A stretch of 64,000 nt of DNA from Bacteroidia bacterium (GTDB lineage: Bacteria; Bacteroidota; Bacteroidia; Flavobacteriales; Flavobacteriaceae). Each line of letters begins with the position of its first letter. Within the stretch, counting starts at the first letter, position 1. This document shows, in pieces, positions 46,419 through 55,879 of this stretch. Location: the NCBI GenBank assembly GCA_030432635.1, contig JAUIMB010000002.1, positions 62,001-126,000 on the forward strand, given 5' to 3'. The notes beneath the pieces are model-generated. The model worked only from the letters and a program-made list of their open reading frames with translations, was not told the DNA's origin and made no database searches. The translations under genes were made by a program, and so were the position numbers.

Positions 46419-46709
46419 CTATTTTGTTGTAACTGGAGCGTTTAACTTCTTACTGATTTCCATGGAAATCGCAGAACGCTCAAATTTGATTTTACCAGCT
46501 AGGGTTTCAATTACACAGCTATTGTCTTTATCATTTAAATCGACAACCTTACCGTGCATCCCACTTTTTGTTACCACTTTGTCACCTCGTTTCAAACTTG
46601 CCGCAAAAGCCTTTTCTTGCTTTGCACGTTTCATTTGTGGTGCAATCATAAAAAAGTACACCACAGCAAACATTAAGATAAGAGGTAAAAAACCTTGAAT
46701 TGAATCCAT
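46419..46709 (-). CDS. yajC: Preprotein translocase subunit YajC
   Basis: 96 residues with one N-terminal membrane helix (LPLILMFAVVYFFMI) followed by the YajC signature PQMKRAKQEKAFAASLKRGDKVVTKSGMHGKV. It is part of the SecDF-YajC complex that helps the Sec translocon. Third in the nusB-DUF1573-yajC run, a gene order I know from flavobacteria. Confidence 0.95.
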   Translation of the reverse strand: MDSIQGFLPLILMFAVVYFFMIAPQMKRAKQEKAFAASLKRGDKVVTKSGMHGKVVDLNDKDNSCVIETLAGKIKFERSAISMEISKKLNAPVTTK

Positions 46710-46712
46710 ATA

Positions 46713-47210
46713 TTAACCTACAGGTTTAATTGTAGCCGAACCTGCTTTCTTGTCTTTTGCATTTGGATCTGGCTCAACAAATGCCTTGATCTTTACAACT
46801 TCAGAACCTTTTTCAGTATTCGTGGTCAAGGTAATAGACTTCGTTACTTGATTAGATCCCTTTCCGTTGAACTTCACGGTAAATTCTGCAGATTCTCCTG
46901 GAGCCAATGGATCTCTGTTCCAATCAGATGGTACGGTACATCCACAAGTACTCTTAATATTGCTAACTACTAAAGGCGTTTTACCTGTATTCGTATATTT
47001 AAATTTGGTTTCAACTGGAGTACCGTTTACGATAGTTCCAAAATCATGCTCAGTTTCTTCAAAACTAATAACTGGAAAATCAGAAGCAGTTGCATCTCTT
47101 TCAGCAGCTGCAGCTACATTATCTGAATTGATTTTTGCTGTTGCATCCTCTTTACAAGATGTAAAAGCCACTAAACATAAGGCGCTTAACGCTAAAATTG
47201 CTTTTTTCAT
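46713..47210 (-). CDS. DUF1573 lipoprotein
   Basis: 165 residues. ILALSALCLVAFTSC is a lipoprotein signal (Cys19). The DUF1573 immunoglobulin-like domain shows FEETEHDFGTIVNGTPVETKFKYTNTGKTPLVV, then IKSTCGCTVP and PLAPGESAEFTVKFN, typical of the family. It is 3 bp before yajC on the same strand. A TACATTTG -7-like box lies about 40 bp upstream. Function unknown; envelope-located. Confidence 0.92.
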   Translation of the reverse strand: MKKAILALSALCLVAFTSCKEDATAKINSDNVAAAAERDATASDFPVISFEETEHDFGTIVNGTPVETKFKYTNTGKTPLVVSNIKSTCGCTVPSDWNRDPLAPGESAEFTVKFNGKGSNQVTKSITLTTNTEKGSEVVKIKAFVEPDPNAKDKKAGSATIKPVG

Positions 47211-47336
47211 TGTTATAATTTTTTAATTATTTTTGATTCGAGAAGCCAAATGTACTAATTATTTCATCCAATTAAAATTTTTGGCCTAGATTCAAACAAA
47301 ACATTAACAGTCTGTTAGGCTAAAACACTGGATATC

Positions 47337-48281
47337 TTACAATAATCCTCTTCCAATTTTATTGAGTTTTCCTTCGGCAGTATATTCTTTTATTATCTTA
47401 TCTAGAATACCGTTGATAAAATTGCTACTTTTTGGTGTAGAATATTCCTTGGCAATTTCCAAATATTCATTAATGGTCACCTTGGTTGGTATGGACGGAA
47501 ATTTTTGAAACTCACATATAGCCATTTGCATCAAAACCGTGTCAATTTGCGTGATACGTTCTGCATCCCAATTTTTGGTTTTAGCAGCAATCTCTTGACT
47601 GAAACCAGCTTGGTTCAAAATGGTTTTTTTTAGGAGTTCAATACCGAAGTCCTTGTCTTCTAAATCCTTGAAAAGTGAAGGTGTCAAAAATCTGGCTTCA
47701 GAAGTTGCCTTTACCCTTTTAAGTGATTTGAGAATAGCAGTATTGACCACAGGAAGATCGTCCAGCCATGTAATGCGTTTGTCTTCAAAATAATCATAAA
47801 GCTTATCGTTGGGCGCAATAATCTCAGTAAATACGTCAATGATGAAATCCTTATCCTCCTTAAATGTTGAGGTTCTGGTCGACATATAATCCTTGTAGAT
47901 ATCACTCTCTAAAATAGCTTTGAACAAGACATCGACATATTCAAAATCCAGATACCAAAGATTTTCTTTTTGGTTACCAATGTAATTTTTTAGAGTGTCA
48001 TTGGAACTTAGTTTTTCCAACACTTCATTATTGACAAACTTTGAATTTGGGTTTTTCTCCTCTTTGGTTGCGAGGAGTTTCTTTTGTGTTTTTTCTAGAT
48101 GCCCTTTTGCCTTTTTGTGTATTTCAACAAGCAGTGACAATTGGGCCAAAAACAAATCGTACATACTTTCCAGACTCTTTCCCAAGAATGTTTCATAGGT
48201 CTTGATATCATCACTTTCTGTACCTTGTGACGCATAGAGTGTCTGCATTACTTTTATACGGATATGTCGTCTGTTTAGCAT
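47337..48281 (-). CDS. nusB: Transcription antitermination protein NusB, long Bacteroidota form
   Basis: 314 residues, about twice E. coli NusB. The NusB signature is split: N-terminal RRHIRIKVMQTLYASQ, and C-terminal LNQAGFSQEIAAKTKNWDAERITQIDTVLMQMAICEF with TKVTINEYLEIAKEYSTPKSSNFINGILD. The extra central helical segment is usual in Bacteroidota. It binds boxA RNA in rRNA antitermination. It starts the nusB-DUF1573-yajC group, though the 127-bp gap to the DUF1573 gene may hold a second promoter. Confidence 0.93.
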   Translation of the reverse strand: MLNRRHIRIKVMQTLYASQGTESDDIKTYETFLGKSLESMYDLFLAQLSLLVEIHKKAKGHLEKTQKKLLATKEEKNPNSKFVNNEVLEKLSSNDTLKNYIGNQKENLWYLDFEYVDVLFKAILESDIYKDYMSTRTSTFKEDKDFIIDVFTEIIAPNDKLYDYFEDKRITWLDDLPVVNTAILKSLKRVKATSEARFLTPSLFKDLEDKDFGIELLKKTILNQAGFSQEIAAKTKNWDAERITQIDTVLMQMAICEFQKFPSIPTKVTINEYLEIAKEYSTPKSSNFINGILDKIIKEYTAEGKLNKIGRGLL

Positions 48282-48387
48282 GGTTACGAAGCGCCTTAAA
48301 TTAACAAGGCAAAACCAGAATTACATTAAAACATGTACTTCTTATTTTGCCCTGCAAAAATACTATTATTTTCTTCGAAGAAACTAG

Positions 48388-49485
48388 TTATTGTCCTCTT
48401 TTTCTTGCCTCAATACGCTCTTTGGCTATTGATAATGCAGCTACATTGGTTGTAACATCATTCTTTTTGGCATGTTCGAGTATCTCTAGTGTTGTATTGT
48501 AGATATTTTCTGTTTTACGCATGATCTCTTGCTTACCATAATTTTCCAATTCGGCATACACATTGATGATACCTCCAGCATTTATTAAAAAATCTGGCGT
48601 ATAGAGTATGTTTCTATCTTGAAGCATTCTACCATGTTTGGCTTCATCTGCCAATTGGTTATTGGCAGCTCCAGCAATAATATCTGCTCGAAGCTTATTG
48701 ATGGTCTCATCATTTATGGTTGCACCTAAAGCACAAGGCGCATAAATGTCCATAGCCTCACTGTAAATATCGTGTCCACCATATATGGTCACATCATATC
48801 TAGAGCGTACTTCTTCTAAACGTTCTTGGTTAATATCGGCAATGGTAACCTTTGCGCCTTCATTGGTCAAATGTTCGACTAAAGATTCTCCAACGTGTCC
48901 AATACCTTGAACGAATACAGATTTATCTTCCAGACTGTCATTTCCATACTTAAATTTAGCCGCAGCCTTCATTCCCATAAACACACCATAAGCTGTGATA
49001 GGTGACGGGTTTCCAGCACCACCTTTACTTTCAGATATACCAGTTACATAAGGTGTCACTTCTCTAACGGTATCCATATCCTCTGTGGTCATTCCGACGT
49101 CTTCTGCAGTGATGTACTTACCGCTCAAAGAGTGTACAAACTCACCAAATCGTCTCATGAGTTCTGGTGTTTTCTGAGTTTTAGCATCACCTATGATAAC
49201 TGCTTTGCCGCCTCCTAGGTTCAAACCCGTAATAGCAGACTTAAAGGTCATACCACGAGACAGACGCAACACATCATTGAGGGCTTCCCATTCGTTATTG
49301 TAGTTCCACATTCTGGTACCACCAAGTGCTGGCCCCAAAACTGTGTTGTGTATACCAATTATTGCTTTTAAACCAGTATCTTTGTCGTTGCAAAAAACAA
49401 TTTGCTCGTGATTATCGAAGGATAATTGTCCAAAAACAGGATCTGCTTTTGAAAGTTCCTTAGAACTTATAACTTCTGATGTCAT
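48388..49485 (-). CDS. Leucine/valine-type amino-acid dehydrogenase
   Basis: 365 residues of the Glu/Leu/Phe/Val dehydrogenase family. TRMWNYNNEWEALNDVLRLSRGMTFKSAITGLNLGGGKAVIIGD contains the glycine-rich block and the catalytic lysine, TAEDVGMTTEDMDTVREVTPYVTG is the LeuDH-like block, and SVFVQGIGHVGESLVEHL is the NAD-binding fold. It deaminates branched-chain amino acids to 2-oxoacids. Divergent from the ABC exporter gene. Confidence 0.92.
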   Translation of the reverse strand: MTSEVISSKELSKADPVFGQLSFDNHEQIVFCNDKDTGLKAIIGIHNTVLGPALGGTRMWNYNNEWEALNDVLRLSRGMTFKSAITGLNLGGGKAVIIGDAKTQKTPELMRRFGEFVHSLSGKYITAEDVGMTTEDMDTVREVTPYVTGISESKGGAGNPSPITAYGVFMGMKAAAKFKYGNDSLEDKSVFVQGIGHVGESLVEHLTNEGAKVTIADINQERLEEVRSRYDVTIYGGHDIYSEAMDIYAPCALGATINDETINKLRADIIAGAANNQLADEAKHGRMLQDRNILYTPDFLINAGGIINVYAELENYGKQEIMRKTENIYNTTLEILEHAKKNDVTTNVAALSIAKERIEARKRGQ

Positions 49486-49617
49486 GTAAATTATAGATTA
49501 GAAACTATTTTGTATTTAAGTCAAAATAGCGTGCAAAAATAATTCAATATTGGAGTATTAACAAAAATATGCATGTTAAAATACCAAATTGTTAATAAAC
49601 TCATTGTTTAGCCCTAG

Positions 49618-51372
49618 ATGAAAGAACTCAAACACATCAATAAATATTTTTACAAGTATAGATATCGCCTCATGTTAGGCATATTGATTACCATTGCTGC
49701 AAAGATTTTTGCACTATTTACCCCTAGATTTATTGGAAAGGCTATTACAACTATTTCAAAGGGTTTAAGTGGTGAGATTCCCAAAGCGGTATTTAAACAG
49801 GAATTGATGATGAACATCCTTTTTCTTATTGGTGCTGCAATTATTGCTGGGATTTTCACTTTCTTAATGAGACAAACCATAATCAATGTCTCTCGTTACA
49901 TTGAATACGACCTTAAAAATGAGGTTTATCAGCAATATCAAAATCTATCCTTAAATTTCTATAAGGCAAATCGCACTGGTGATCTTATGAACCGAATCAG
50001 TGAAGACGTTGGAAAGGTTCGCATGTATTGTGGACCAGCAATTATGTATACCATTAATACCATCACATTATTTGTTGTAGCCTTGATTTATATGATAAGT
50101 GTTGCACCAAAATTGACCTTATATACCATTCTACCCTTACCTATTCTTTCGTTCATCATCTACAAATTAAGTCGTGTCATAAACAATCGAAGCCGTATTG
50201 TTCAGGAGTATCTGTCACACTTATCAGCTTATACGCAAGAATCGTTCAGTGGTATTTCTGTGATTAAATCCTATGGCATTGAAAAAGAAAATTACGATGA
50301 ATTCAATGCGCTTTCCGAAGAGAGCAAACAAAAGCAAATAGATTTGACCAAGGTTCAAGCCTTGTTTTTCCCTTCTATGATATTACTTATTGGCGTAAGT
50401 AATCTCCTCGTCACTTATATAGGAGGTGTGCAATATATCAATGGAGAAATTGAAGAAATCGGAACGATAGCAGAATTCCTCATCTATGTCAATATGCTTA
50501 CATGGCCTGTGGCTACTGTGGGTTGGGTGACGAATTTAGTACAGCAAGCAGAAGCATCACAAAAGCGAATCAATGAATTTTTGAAGCAGGAACCTGAAAT
50601 TAAAAACCTCAACTCAAATCCTTCTGAAATTCTTGGAACCATTGAGTTCAATAATGTTTCCTACACCTATCCAGATACAAACATCAAGGCATTAAACCAG
50701 GTAAGTTTTTCTCTAAAACAAGGTGAAACATTAGCGATCCTTGGAAAAACAGGTTCAGGAAAATCAACCATTTTAGATTTAATTGGTCGTTTATACGATG
50801 TTCAAGACGGTACGATCACCATTGATGGACATACTATAAACCAATTGAACCTTGAAAGTCTTCGCAACCATATTGGCTATGTACCACAAGACGCCTTTTT
50901 ATTTTCGGATACCATAGAGAATAACATCAAATTTGGCAAAGAGAATGCTACTGAAGAAGACGTTATCAATGCTGCAAAACATGCAGATGTTCATAAAAAC
51001 ATCAAAAAGTTCACCAAGGGCTACCAAACAAAACTGGGAGAACGAGGCATTACGTTGTCTGGTGGTCAAAAGCAACGTATTTCCATTGCGAGAGCCATCA
51101 TAAAAGCACCAAAAATTATGCTTTTTGATGATTGTTTATCGGCAGTTGATACCGAAACCGAAGAAAAAATACTGAAAAGTCTACGTAAAATTTCCGTAGG
51201 AAAAACCACCATAATTGTAAGTCATCGTGTCTCGTCAGCAAAGGATGCAGATAAAATAATTGTACTTGACGATGGTAAAATCATACAAAACGGAACACAT
51301 CAAACCTTGGTAAACACTGACGGCTACTACAAGGAACTCTATCTAAAGCAACTCAGCACAAAAGAATTATAA
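49618..51372 (+). CDS. ABC exporter (fused membrane and ATPase domains)
   Basis: 584 residues: six transmembrane helices to about residue 310, then an ATPase domain. Walker A LGKTGSGKST, Q-loop YVPQDAFLF, signature LSGGQKQRISIARA, Walker B IMLFDDCLSAVD and H-loop VSHRVSSA are all there. The residue after Walker B is Asp instead of the catalytic Glu (LFDD), as in the degenerate half of heterodimeric exporters like TM287/288 and BmrCD. No partner gene is adjacent. Substrate unknown; multidrug or lipid export is the usual role of the family. Confidence 0.92.
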   Translation: MKELKHINKYFYKYRYRLMLGILITIAAKIFALFTPRFIGKAITTISKGLSGEIPKAVFKQELMMNILFLIGAAIIAGIFTFLMRQTIINVSRYIEYDLKNEVYQQYQNLSLNFYKANRTGDLMNRISEDVGKVRMYCGPAIMYTINTITLFVVALIYMISVAPKLTLYTILPLPILSFIIYKLSRVINNRSRIVQEYLSHLSAYTQESFSGISVIKSYGIEKENYDEFNALSEESKQKQIDLTKVQALFFPSMILLIGVSNLLVTYIGGVQYINGEIEEIGTIAEFLIYVNMLTWPVATVGWVTNLVQQAEASQKRINEFLKQEPEIKNLNSNPSEILGTIEFNNVSYTYPDTNIKALNQVSFSLKQGETLAILGKTGSGKSTILDLIGRLYDVQDGTITIDGHTINQLNLESLRNHIGYVPQDAFLFSDTIENNIKFGKENATEEDVINAAKHADVHKNIKKFTKGYQTKLGERGITLSGGQKQRISIARAIIKAPKIMLFDDCLSAVDTETEEKILKSLRKISVGKTTIIVSHRVSSAKDADKIIVLDDGKIIQNGTHQTLVNTDGYYKELYLKQLSTKEL

Positions 51373-51445
51373 TTATTTGTTGCTTACTAATCTTTTTTTT
51401 TAGATTTTTGAGCCACAATCGAAATAAAACCAAAATAAATTAGCT

Positions 51446-51850
51446 ATGAGTGATCACGGAATGATGGAAAAAGAAGAAATCTACTCAAAGGTATTACGCG
51501 CTGGAAGACGTACTTATTTTTTTGATGTAAGAGCAACCAAAGCTGGCGATTATTATCTCACTATTACTGAAAGTAAAAAGTTTACAAATGATGATGGATC
51601 TTTCCATTACAAAAAACACAAAATCTACTTGTACAAAGAGGATTTCGCTGAATTCAATGAGATTTTACAGGAAATGACCGATTATATCATTTCCGAAAAA
51701 GGCGACGAAGTTATAAGCGAACGTCACCAAAAGGATTTTAAAAGAGAACCTTATGCACCTAGTGACGATATTGCTGAAGGTGGAGAATCCAATGACAGCT
51801 CAGACGATACAGCAGACAAGTTTACCGACATTAACTTTGAAGATATCTAA
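51446..51850 (+). CDS. DUF3276 (PUR-alpha-like) nucleic-acid-binding protein
   Basis: 134 residues. EEIYSKVLRAGRRTYFFDVRATKAGDYYLTITESKK is the single PUR-like repeat found in Bacteroidota and Borrelia (DUF3276), which binds single-stranded nucleic acid. The C-terminal 40 residues are acidic (GGESNDSSDDTADKF). It has its own terminator right after the stop. Confidence 0.9.
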   Translation: MSDHGMMEKEEIYSKVLRAGRRTYFFDVRATKAGDYYLTITESKKFTNDDGSFHYKKHKIYLYKEDFAEFNEILQEMTDYIISEKGDEVISERHQKDFKREPYAPSDDIAEGGESNDSSDDTADKFTDINFEDI

Positions 51851-51874
51851 AAAATCCTTCTGTTAAATTATACC

Positions 51875-51908
51875 AAACCGCTATTTAAGAGTAGCGGTTT
51901 TTTTATTT
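51875..51908 (+). terminator. Terminator of the DUF3276 gene
   Basis: AAACCGCTA (51875-51883), loop of 8, TAGCGGTTT (51892-51900) and a long T-run. Confidence 0.9.
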
Positions 51909-51932
51909 TTATAATCTGACCTAATGTTCATG

Positions 51933-51991
51933 AGTCGAGACCTCACAAAAAAAGCTATTGAAAGCCCTTTCGACCAAGCTCAAGGTGACAA
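51933..51991 (-). repeat. Dispersed repeat, copy A
   Basis: On the minus strand it starts with TTGTCACCTTGAGC (51991-51978) and ends with AGGTCTCGACT (51943-51933), with TTGGTCGAAAGG in between. The same end motifs in the same order occur in copy B at 55616-55722. No coding potential is seen. Confidence 0.6.
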
Positions 51992-52025
51992 CCGTTTTAT
52001 TGTTTAAGTAGAGTCCTAAAATTAT

Positions 52026-54560
52026 ATGATTCAAGCCAACCCATCCTCAGTTCAAATGAGACTAATAGTCATGCTGTTTTTATTCAATAGTCTCCAACTT
52101 TTTCCACAATCATCCCAATTTGATGTATCCTATTACCTTCCGCAGAACACCACATATAATCAAAGTATCCCAACACCAGAATCGGTTATAGGGCATCCTG
52201 TCGGAAAATGGCATGTTACACACGACAAACTTGTTCAGTACATGAAAACCTTGGCAAAGGCCTCTAACCGAATCACTATTGAAAATGGAGGTTCGACCTT
52301 TGAAGACAGACCTTTACTCCTATTGACGATCACGTCTCCTGAAAACCAGGATAATCTGGAAGTCATAAGACAAGACCATATAGCGGCCACTGAAGGTGAC
52401 CGTTCAAATTTTAGCTCGCGACCTATTGTTGTTTATCAAGGGTTTTCAATTCATGGAAATGAACCAAGTGGCTCAAATGCTGCGCTATTGGTTGCATATT
52501 ACTTGGCAGCAGCAGAAAGTAATGCCGTTAAGCAATTGCTTAGCGACACTGTCATCCTTTTCGATCCATCAATGAATCCTGATGGTCTACAACGTTTTGC
52601 CTATTGGGCTAATACGAACAAGAGTCATAATCTCAATCCAGACCCCAATGATCGTGAATATAATGAAGTTTGGCCTGGAGGACGAACCAACCACTATTGG
52701 TTTGACATGAATCGGGATTGGCTACCTGTACAATTGCCCGAATCGCAAGCACGTATTGCAAGTTTCCATAAATGGCTGCCCAATATTTTGACTGACCATC
52801 ATGAAATGGGAACCAATTCGACCTTTTTCTTTCAACCTGGAATTCCGTCGCGAACGCATCCCTTAACTCCAAAATTAAATCAGGAATTGACCAAAAACAT
52901 TGGTAATTATCACGCCAAGGCATTAGATGAAATCGGTTCATTTTACTATACGGAAGAGAATTTTGATGATTTTTACTACGGAAAAGGCTCTACCTTTCCC
53001 GACATTAATGGTGGTATTGGTATTTTATTCGAGCAAGGCAGTTCTCGAGGACATATCCAAGAAAGTGACAATGGGATTCTTACCTTTCCCTTCACTATAA
53101 GAAATCAGTTTACTGCAGCTTTATCAACCTTAAATGCTGCCCAAAACATGAAATCCGAAATCTTAAAATACCAGCATGATTTTTTCAAGAATGCGAGAGT
53201 TGAAGCGAAACGTCAAAATGGAAAAGCCATTGTTTTTGGTGATACAAAGGATGCTGCTAAAGCGTTTCATCTTGCCGAGATACTGAAACGTCACAACATC
53301 AGCTTTAATGAACTAAAAAGCGATGTAACCCTCAATGGAAAACAGTTTAAAAAAGGATTTTCGTATGTCGTTACTAAAAATCAAAAAAACACGCGTCTAA
53401 TTGATGCCATGTTTGAAAAGCGAACGACCTTTCAGGATAGTTTGTTTTATGATGTTTCGGCTTGGACGTTCCCTTTGGCATTTGGATTGGATTATGAGGA
53501 AGTCCAATCGTCATCTTTCATTGGTGCTCAGGTGGAACATCTGCAAGCAAAAAACGGCACAGTTTCAGCCAAAAGCAATTATGCTTACCTTATGGAATGG
53601 CATGAATACTACGCACCAAAAGCGCTTTATAAGATTTTGCAAAAAGGATTGCGGGCAAAAGTAGGAATGAAACCATTCCATATAAATGGCAAGGACTACG
53701 ATTACGGAACCATTTTAATTCCTGTGCAAAACCAAAACCTATCACCTGACGAACTTCATGGTTTTTTACAATCAATCGCACAAACGAGCCATATAGACAT
53801 TGATGCCACCAATACTGGACTTACTGAAGGTATTGACTTGGGCAGTAGTCAATTTCGCGCTTTGACCTTACCTAAAGTTGCCCTAATTGTTGGTGATGGG
53901 ATTCGCAGTTATGATGCTGGTGAAATTTGGCATCTATTTGATCAGCGTTTCGATATGGAAATCACCAAACTCGATACCAAGTCATTGGGTAGAGTTGATT
54001 TAAGTCGCTACAATACCATTATACTGCCAAGTGGTTCTGCCGGAAATTCTAAAGACAAACTCAAATCGTGGGTTCAAAATGGTGGCACTTTAATAGGATA
54101 CCGTTCGGCTATAAATTGGTTAAAGAATAATGAGTTCATTAAGCCTAAATTCAAAACATCAAAGCTTGAAGCCAAGGATATTTCATTTGAAAATCGCAGC
54201 AAGTTTAGAGGTGCACAAGTGATAGGTGGTGCTATTTTTGAAGCTTATCTCGATCGATCACATCCTATTGGTTTTGGTTATACCAAAAACAAAATAGCTT
54301 TATTTAGAAACAACACTATGTTTATGGAAGCTGATAAACAGAGTTACAACAATCCAATCCAGTACACCAAAACACCATTGCTGAGTGGTTATATATCTAA
54401 GCAGAATTTAGACAGTTTAGCATTGACCGTTCCTTTTAAAAGTAATCGATTGGGTAGAGGAAATGTCTTGGTGTTTACCGATAACACCAATTTTAGGGCA
54501 TTTTGGTATGGCACGAATAAGTTGATGATGAATGCGATTTTCTTTAGGGAAGAGATGTAG
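52026..54560 (+). CDS. M14-family zinc carboxypeptidase
   Basis: 844 residues with signal peptide (MLFLFNSLQLFPQS); ATGs at 52026 and 52056 are both possible starts. Zinc ligands: H and E in FSIHGNEPSGSNAA and a later His in LTDHHEMGTNSTFFF; the family block DPSMNPDGLQRFAYW and WFDMNRDW are present. GIGILFEQGSSRG contains a Glu typical of the active site. A C-terminal class-I glutamine-amidotransferase-like segment (IILPSGSAGNSKDKLKSWVQNGGTLIGY) follows. Extracytoplasmic peptidase, probably of peptides or peptidoglycan stems. Its stop codon begins a run of TAG triplets. Confidence 0.92.
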   Translation: MIQANPSSVQMRLIVMLFLFNSLQLFPQSSQFDVSYYLPQNTTYNQSIPTPESVIGHPVGKWHVTHDKLVQYMKTLAKASNRITIENGGSTFEDRPLLLLTITSPENQDNLEVIRQDHIAATEGDRSNFSSRPIVVYQGFSIHGNEPSGSNAALLVAYYLAAAESNAVKQLLSDTVILFDPSMNPDGLQRFAYWANTNKSHNLNPDPNDREYNEVWPGGRTNHYWFDMNRDWLPVQLPESQARIASFHKWLPNILTDHHEMGTNSTFFFQPGIPSRTHPLTPKLNQELTKNIGNYHAKALDEIGSFYYTEENFDDFYYGKGSTFPDINGGIGILFEQGSSRGHIQESDNGILTFPFTIRNQFTAALSTLNAAQNMKSEILKYQHDFFKNARVEAKRQNGKAIVFGDTKDAAKAFHLAEILKRHNISFNELKSDVTLNGKQFKKGFSYVVTKNQKNTRLIDAMFEKRTTFQDSLFYDVSAWTFPLAFGLDYEEVQSSSFIGAQVEHLQAKNGTVSAKSNYAYLMEWHEYYAPKALYKILQKGLRAKVGMKPFHINGKDYDYGTILIPVQNQNLSPDELHGFLQSIAQTSHIDIDATNTGLTEGIDLGSSQFRALTLPKVALIVGDGIRSYDAGEIWHLFDQRFDMEITKLDTKSLGRVDLSRYNTIILPSGSAGNSKDKLKSWVQNGGTLIGYRSAINWLKNNEFIKPKFKTSKLEAKDISFENRSKFRGAQVIGGAIFEAYLDRSHPIGFGYTKNKIALFRNNTMFMEADKQSYNNPIQYTKTPLLSGYISKQNLDSLALTVPFKSNRLGRGNVLVFTDNTNFRAFWYGTNKLMMNAIFFREEM

Positions 54561-54578
54561 TAGTAGTAGTAGTAGTAA
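54558..54578 (+). repeat. Run of six TAG triplets and one TAA
   Basis: Starting with the peptidase stop, TAG is repeated six times in frame, then TAA. This is a trinucleotide microsatellite made of stop codons. Slippage changes its length without changing the protein. Confidence 0.95.
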
Positions 54579-54624
54579 ATGAAGGTGATTATATTGAAAA
54601 AAATGTGTTACGATTGAACGAATA

Positions 54625-54960
54625 TTACGAGATCACACTGCCATTTTTAACCTGTTGTTCAGGGTTTAGTAAATACACGTCCTTAGCGTCTACAGCTCCC
54701 ATAACCAAACATTCACTCATAAATTTGGCGATCTGTTTTTTTGGAAAATTAACCACTGCAACAATTTGACGATTTATCAAATCTTCCTTCGCGTAAAGTG
54801 TTGTGATCTGAGCCGAAGACTTTTTAATACCTAAGTCTCCAAAATCAATGACCAATTGATATGCTGGTCGCTTAGCTTCAGGAAAATCATTAACCTCAAT
54901 GATGGTCCCAACGCGCAAATCGACCTTTGTAAAGTCTTCAAAAGTTATTATCTTCTTCAT
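54625..54960 (-). CDS. CsaA-like tRNA-binding protein
   Basis: 111 residues, a stand-alone tRNA-binding OB-fold: FTKVDLRVGTIIEVNDFPEAKRPAYQLVIDFG followed by VVNFPKKQIAKFMSECLVMGA, the pattern of CsaA and the C-terminal domains of methionyl-tRNA synthetase. CsaA is a dimeric export-related chaperone. Divergent from the next gene, with 33 bp between starts. Confidence 0.93.
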   Translation of the reverse strand: MKKIITFEDFTKVDLRVGTIIEVNDFPEAKRPAYQLVIDFGDLGIKKSSAQITTLYAKEDLINRQIVAVVNFPKKQIAKFMSECLVMGAVDAKDVYLLNPEQQVKNGSVIS

Positions 54961-54993
54961 TCTGAATTCAAACTTTAAATGTAAACAAAATTT

Positions 54994-55548
54994 ATGGCAC
55001 TTACCCCTTCCAACATGTTAGCGCTTGGTACCAAAGCTCCAAACTTCAAACTTAGTAACACAGTTGATAATACCATGGTTTCGCTCAATGAGGCCAAAGG
55101 CATCAAAGGGACGGTTATCATGTTCATTTGCAACCACTGCCCTTTTGTAAAACACGTTAACGCTGAGTTATCACAATTGGCAAAGGACTATAATTCAAAA
55201 GGCATAGGCTTTATCGCTATTTCAAGTAATGATGTCGACAATTATCCTGAGGATGCTCCAGATAAAATGAGACAAAATGCCATTGATAATGATTTTAAGT
55301 TTCCATATTTATATGATGTCTCGCAACACGTTGCAAAAGATTATGATGCTGCTTGTACACCAGACTTTTATGTTTTTGATAAAAATCTGCATTTGGTCTA
55401 TAGAGGTCAGTTGGATGATTCAAGACCTAACAATGGGATTCCAGTAACTGGAGCGGATATTAGAGCGGTTTTGGAAGGTCTTCTAAATAATACCGTTATT
55501 CCTAAAGATCAAAAACCTAGTATTGGGTGCAACATCAAATGGAAATAA
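54994..55548 (+). CDS. Thioredoxin-family/AhpC-TSA-like protein
   Basis: 184 residues, cytoplasmic. LGTKAPNFKLSNTVDNTMVSL is the redoxin start, and FICNHCPFVKHVNAELSQL carries the CxxC (CNHC), the usual form of this peroxiredoxin-like family. ACTPDFYVFDKNLHLVYRGQLDD has the cis-proline and the DD pair. A redox role is likely; partner unknown. It is followed by a 480-bp stretch without genes. Confidence 0.9.
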   Translation: MALTPSNMLALGTKAPNFKLSNTVDNTMVSLNEAKGIKGTVIMFICNHCPFVKHVNAELSQLAKDYNSKGIGFIAISSNDVDNYPEDAPDKMRQNAIDNDFKFPYLYDVSQHVAKDYDAACTPDFYVFDKNLHLVYRGQLDDSRPNNGIPVTGADIRAVLEGLLNNTVIPKDQKPSIGCNIKWK

Positions 55549-55615
55549 TTTAAATAAGGTGTATTTGACGTAAAACATTAATATAGTTGTTCTTTAAGTC
55601 AATGAAATCGAACCT

Positions 55616-55722
55616 TTGTCACCTTGAGCACTGGTTGAAGTGAAATGTAATTTTACTGAAAGCACCTTGAAAGGCAAGTCGAAAAGGTTTCAAAATCGGT
55701 CTATTTTAATTAGGTCTCGACT
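55616..55722 (+). repeat. Dispersed repeat, copy B
   Basis: TTGTCACCTTGAGC (55616-55629) and AGGTCTCGACT (55712-55722) are the same end motifs as copy A, 82 bp apart instead of 34. The interior differs but contains CAAGTCGAAAAGG, similar to the GTCGAAAGG of copy A. This lies in the non-coding stretch 55549-56032, where I see no gene. Confidence 0.6.
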
Positions 55723-55847
55723 TACTTCGTAGGCTACCTTCGAACAAAATATACTTTATTCTCGTCAATGCACGACCTGACAATAATTTTAAAATACTTA
55801 TAGTAAGTTCATTACAAAATAGTTGTATCGAACTCACTTTAAATAAT

Positions 55848-55879
55848 AAAATCCTGTCTGAATGAACAGACAGGATTTT
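55848..55879 (-). terminator. Strong hairpin, probable mazG terminator
   Basis: AAAATCCTGTCTG (55848-55860) and CAGACAGGATTTT (55867-55879) form a perfect 13-bp stem with loop AATGAA. On the minus strand it follows mazG by about 150 nt. The leader between, 55880-56032, holds another small inverted repeat (GAAACT/AGTTTC, about 55955-55974) but no gene. Confidence 0.75.
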
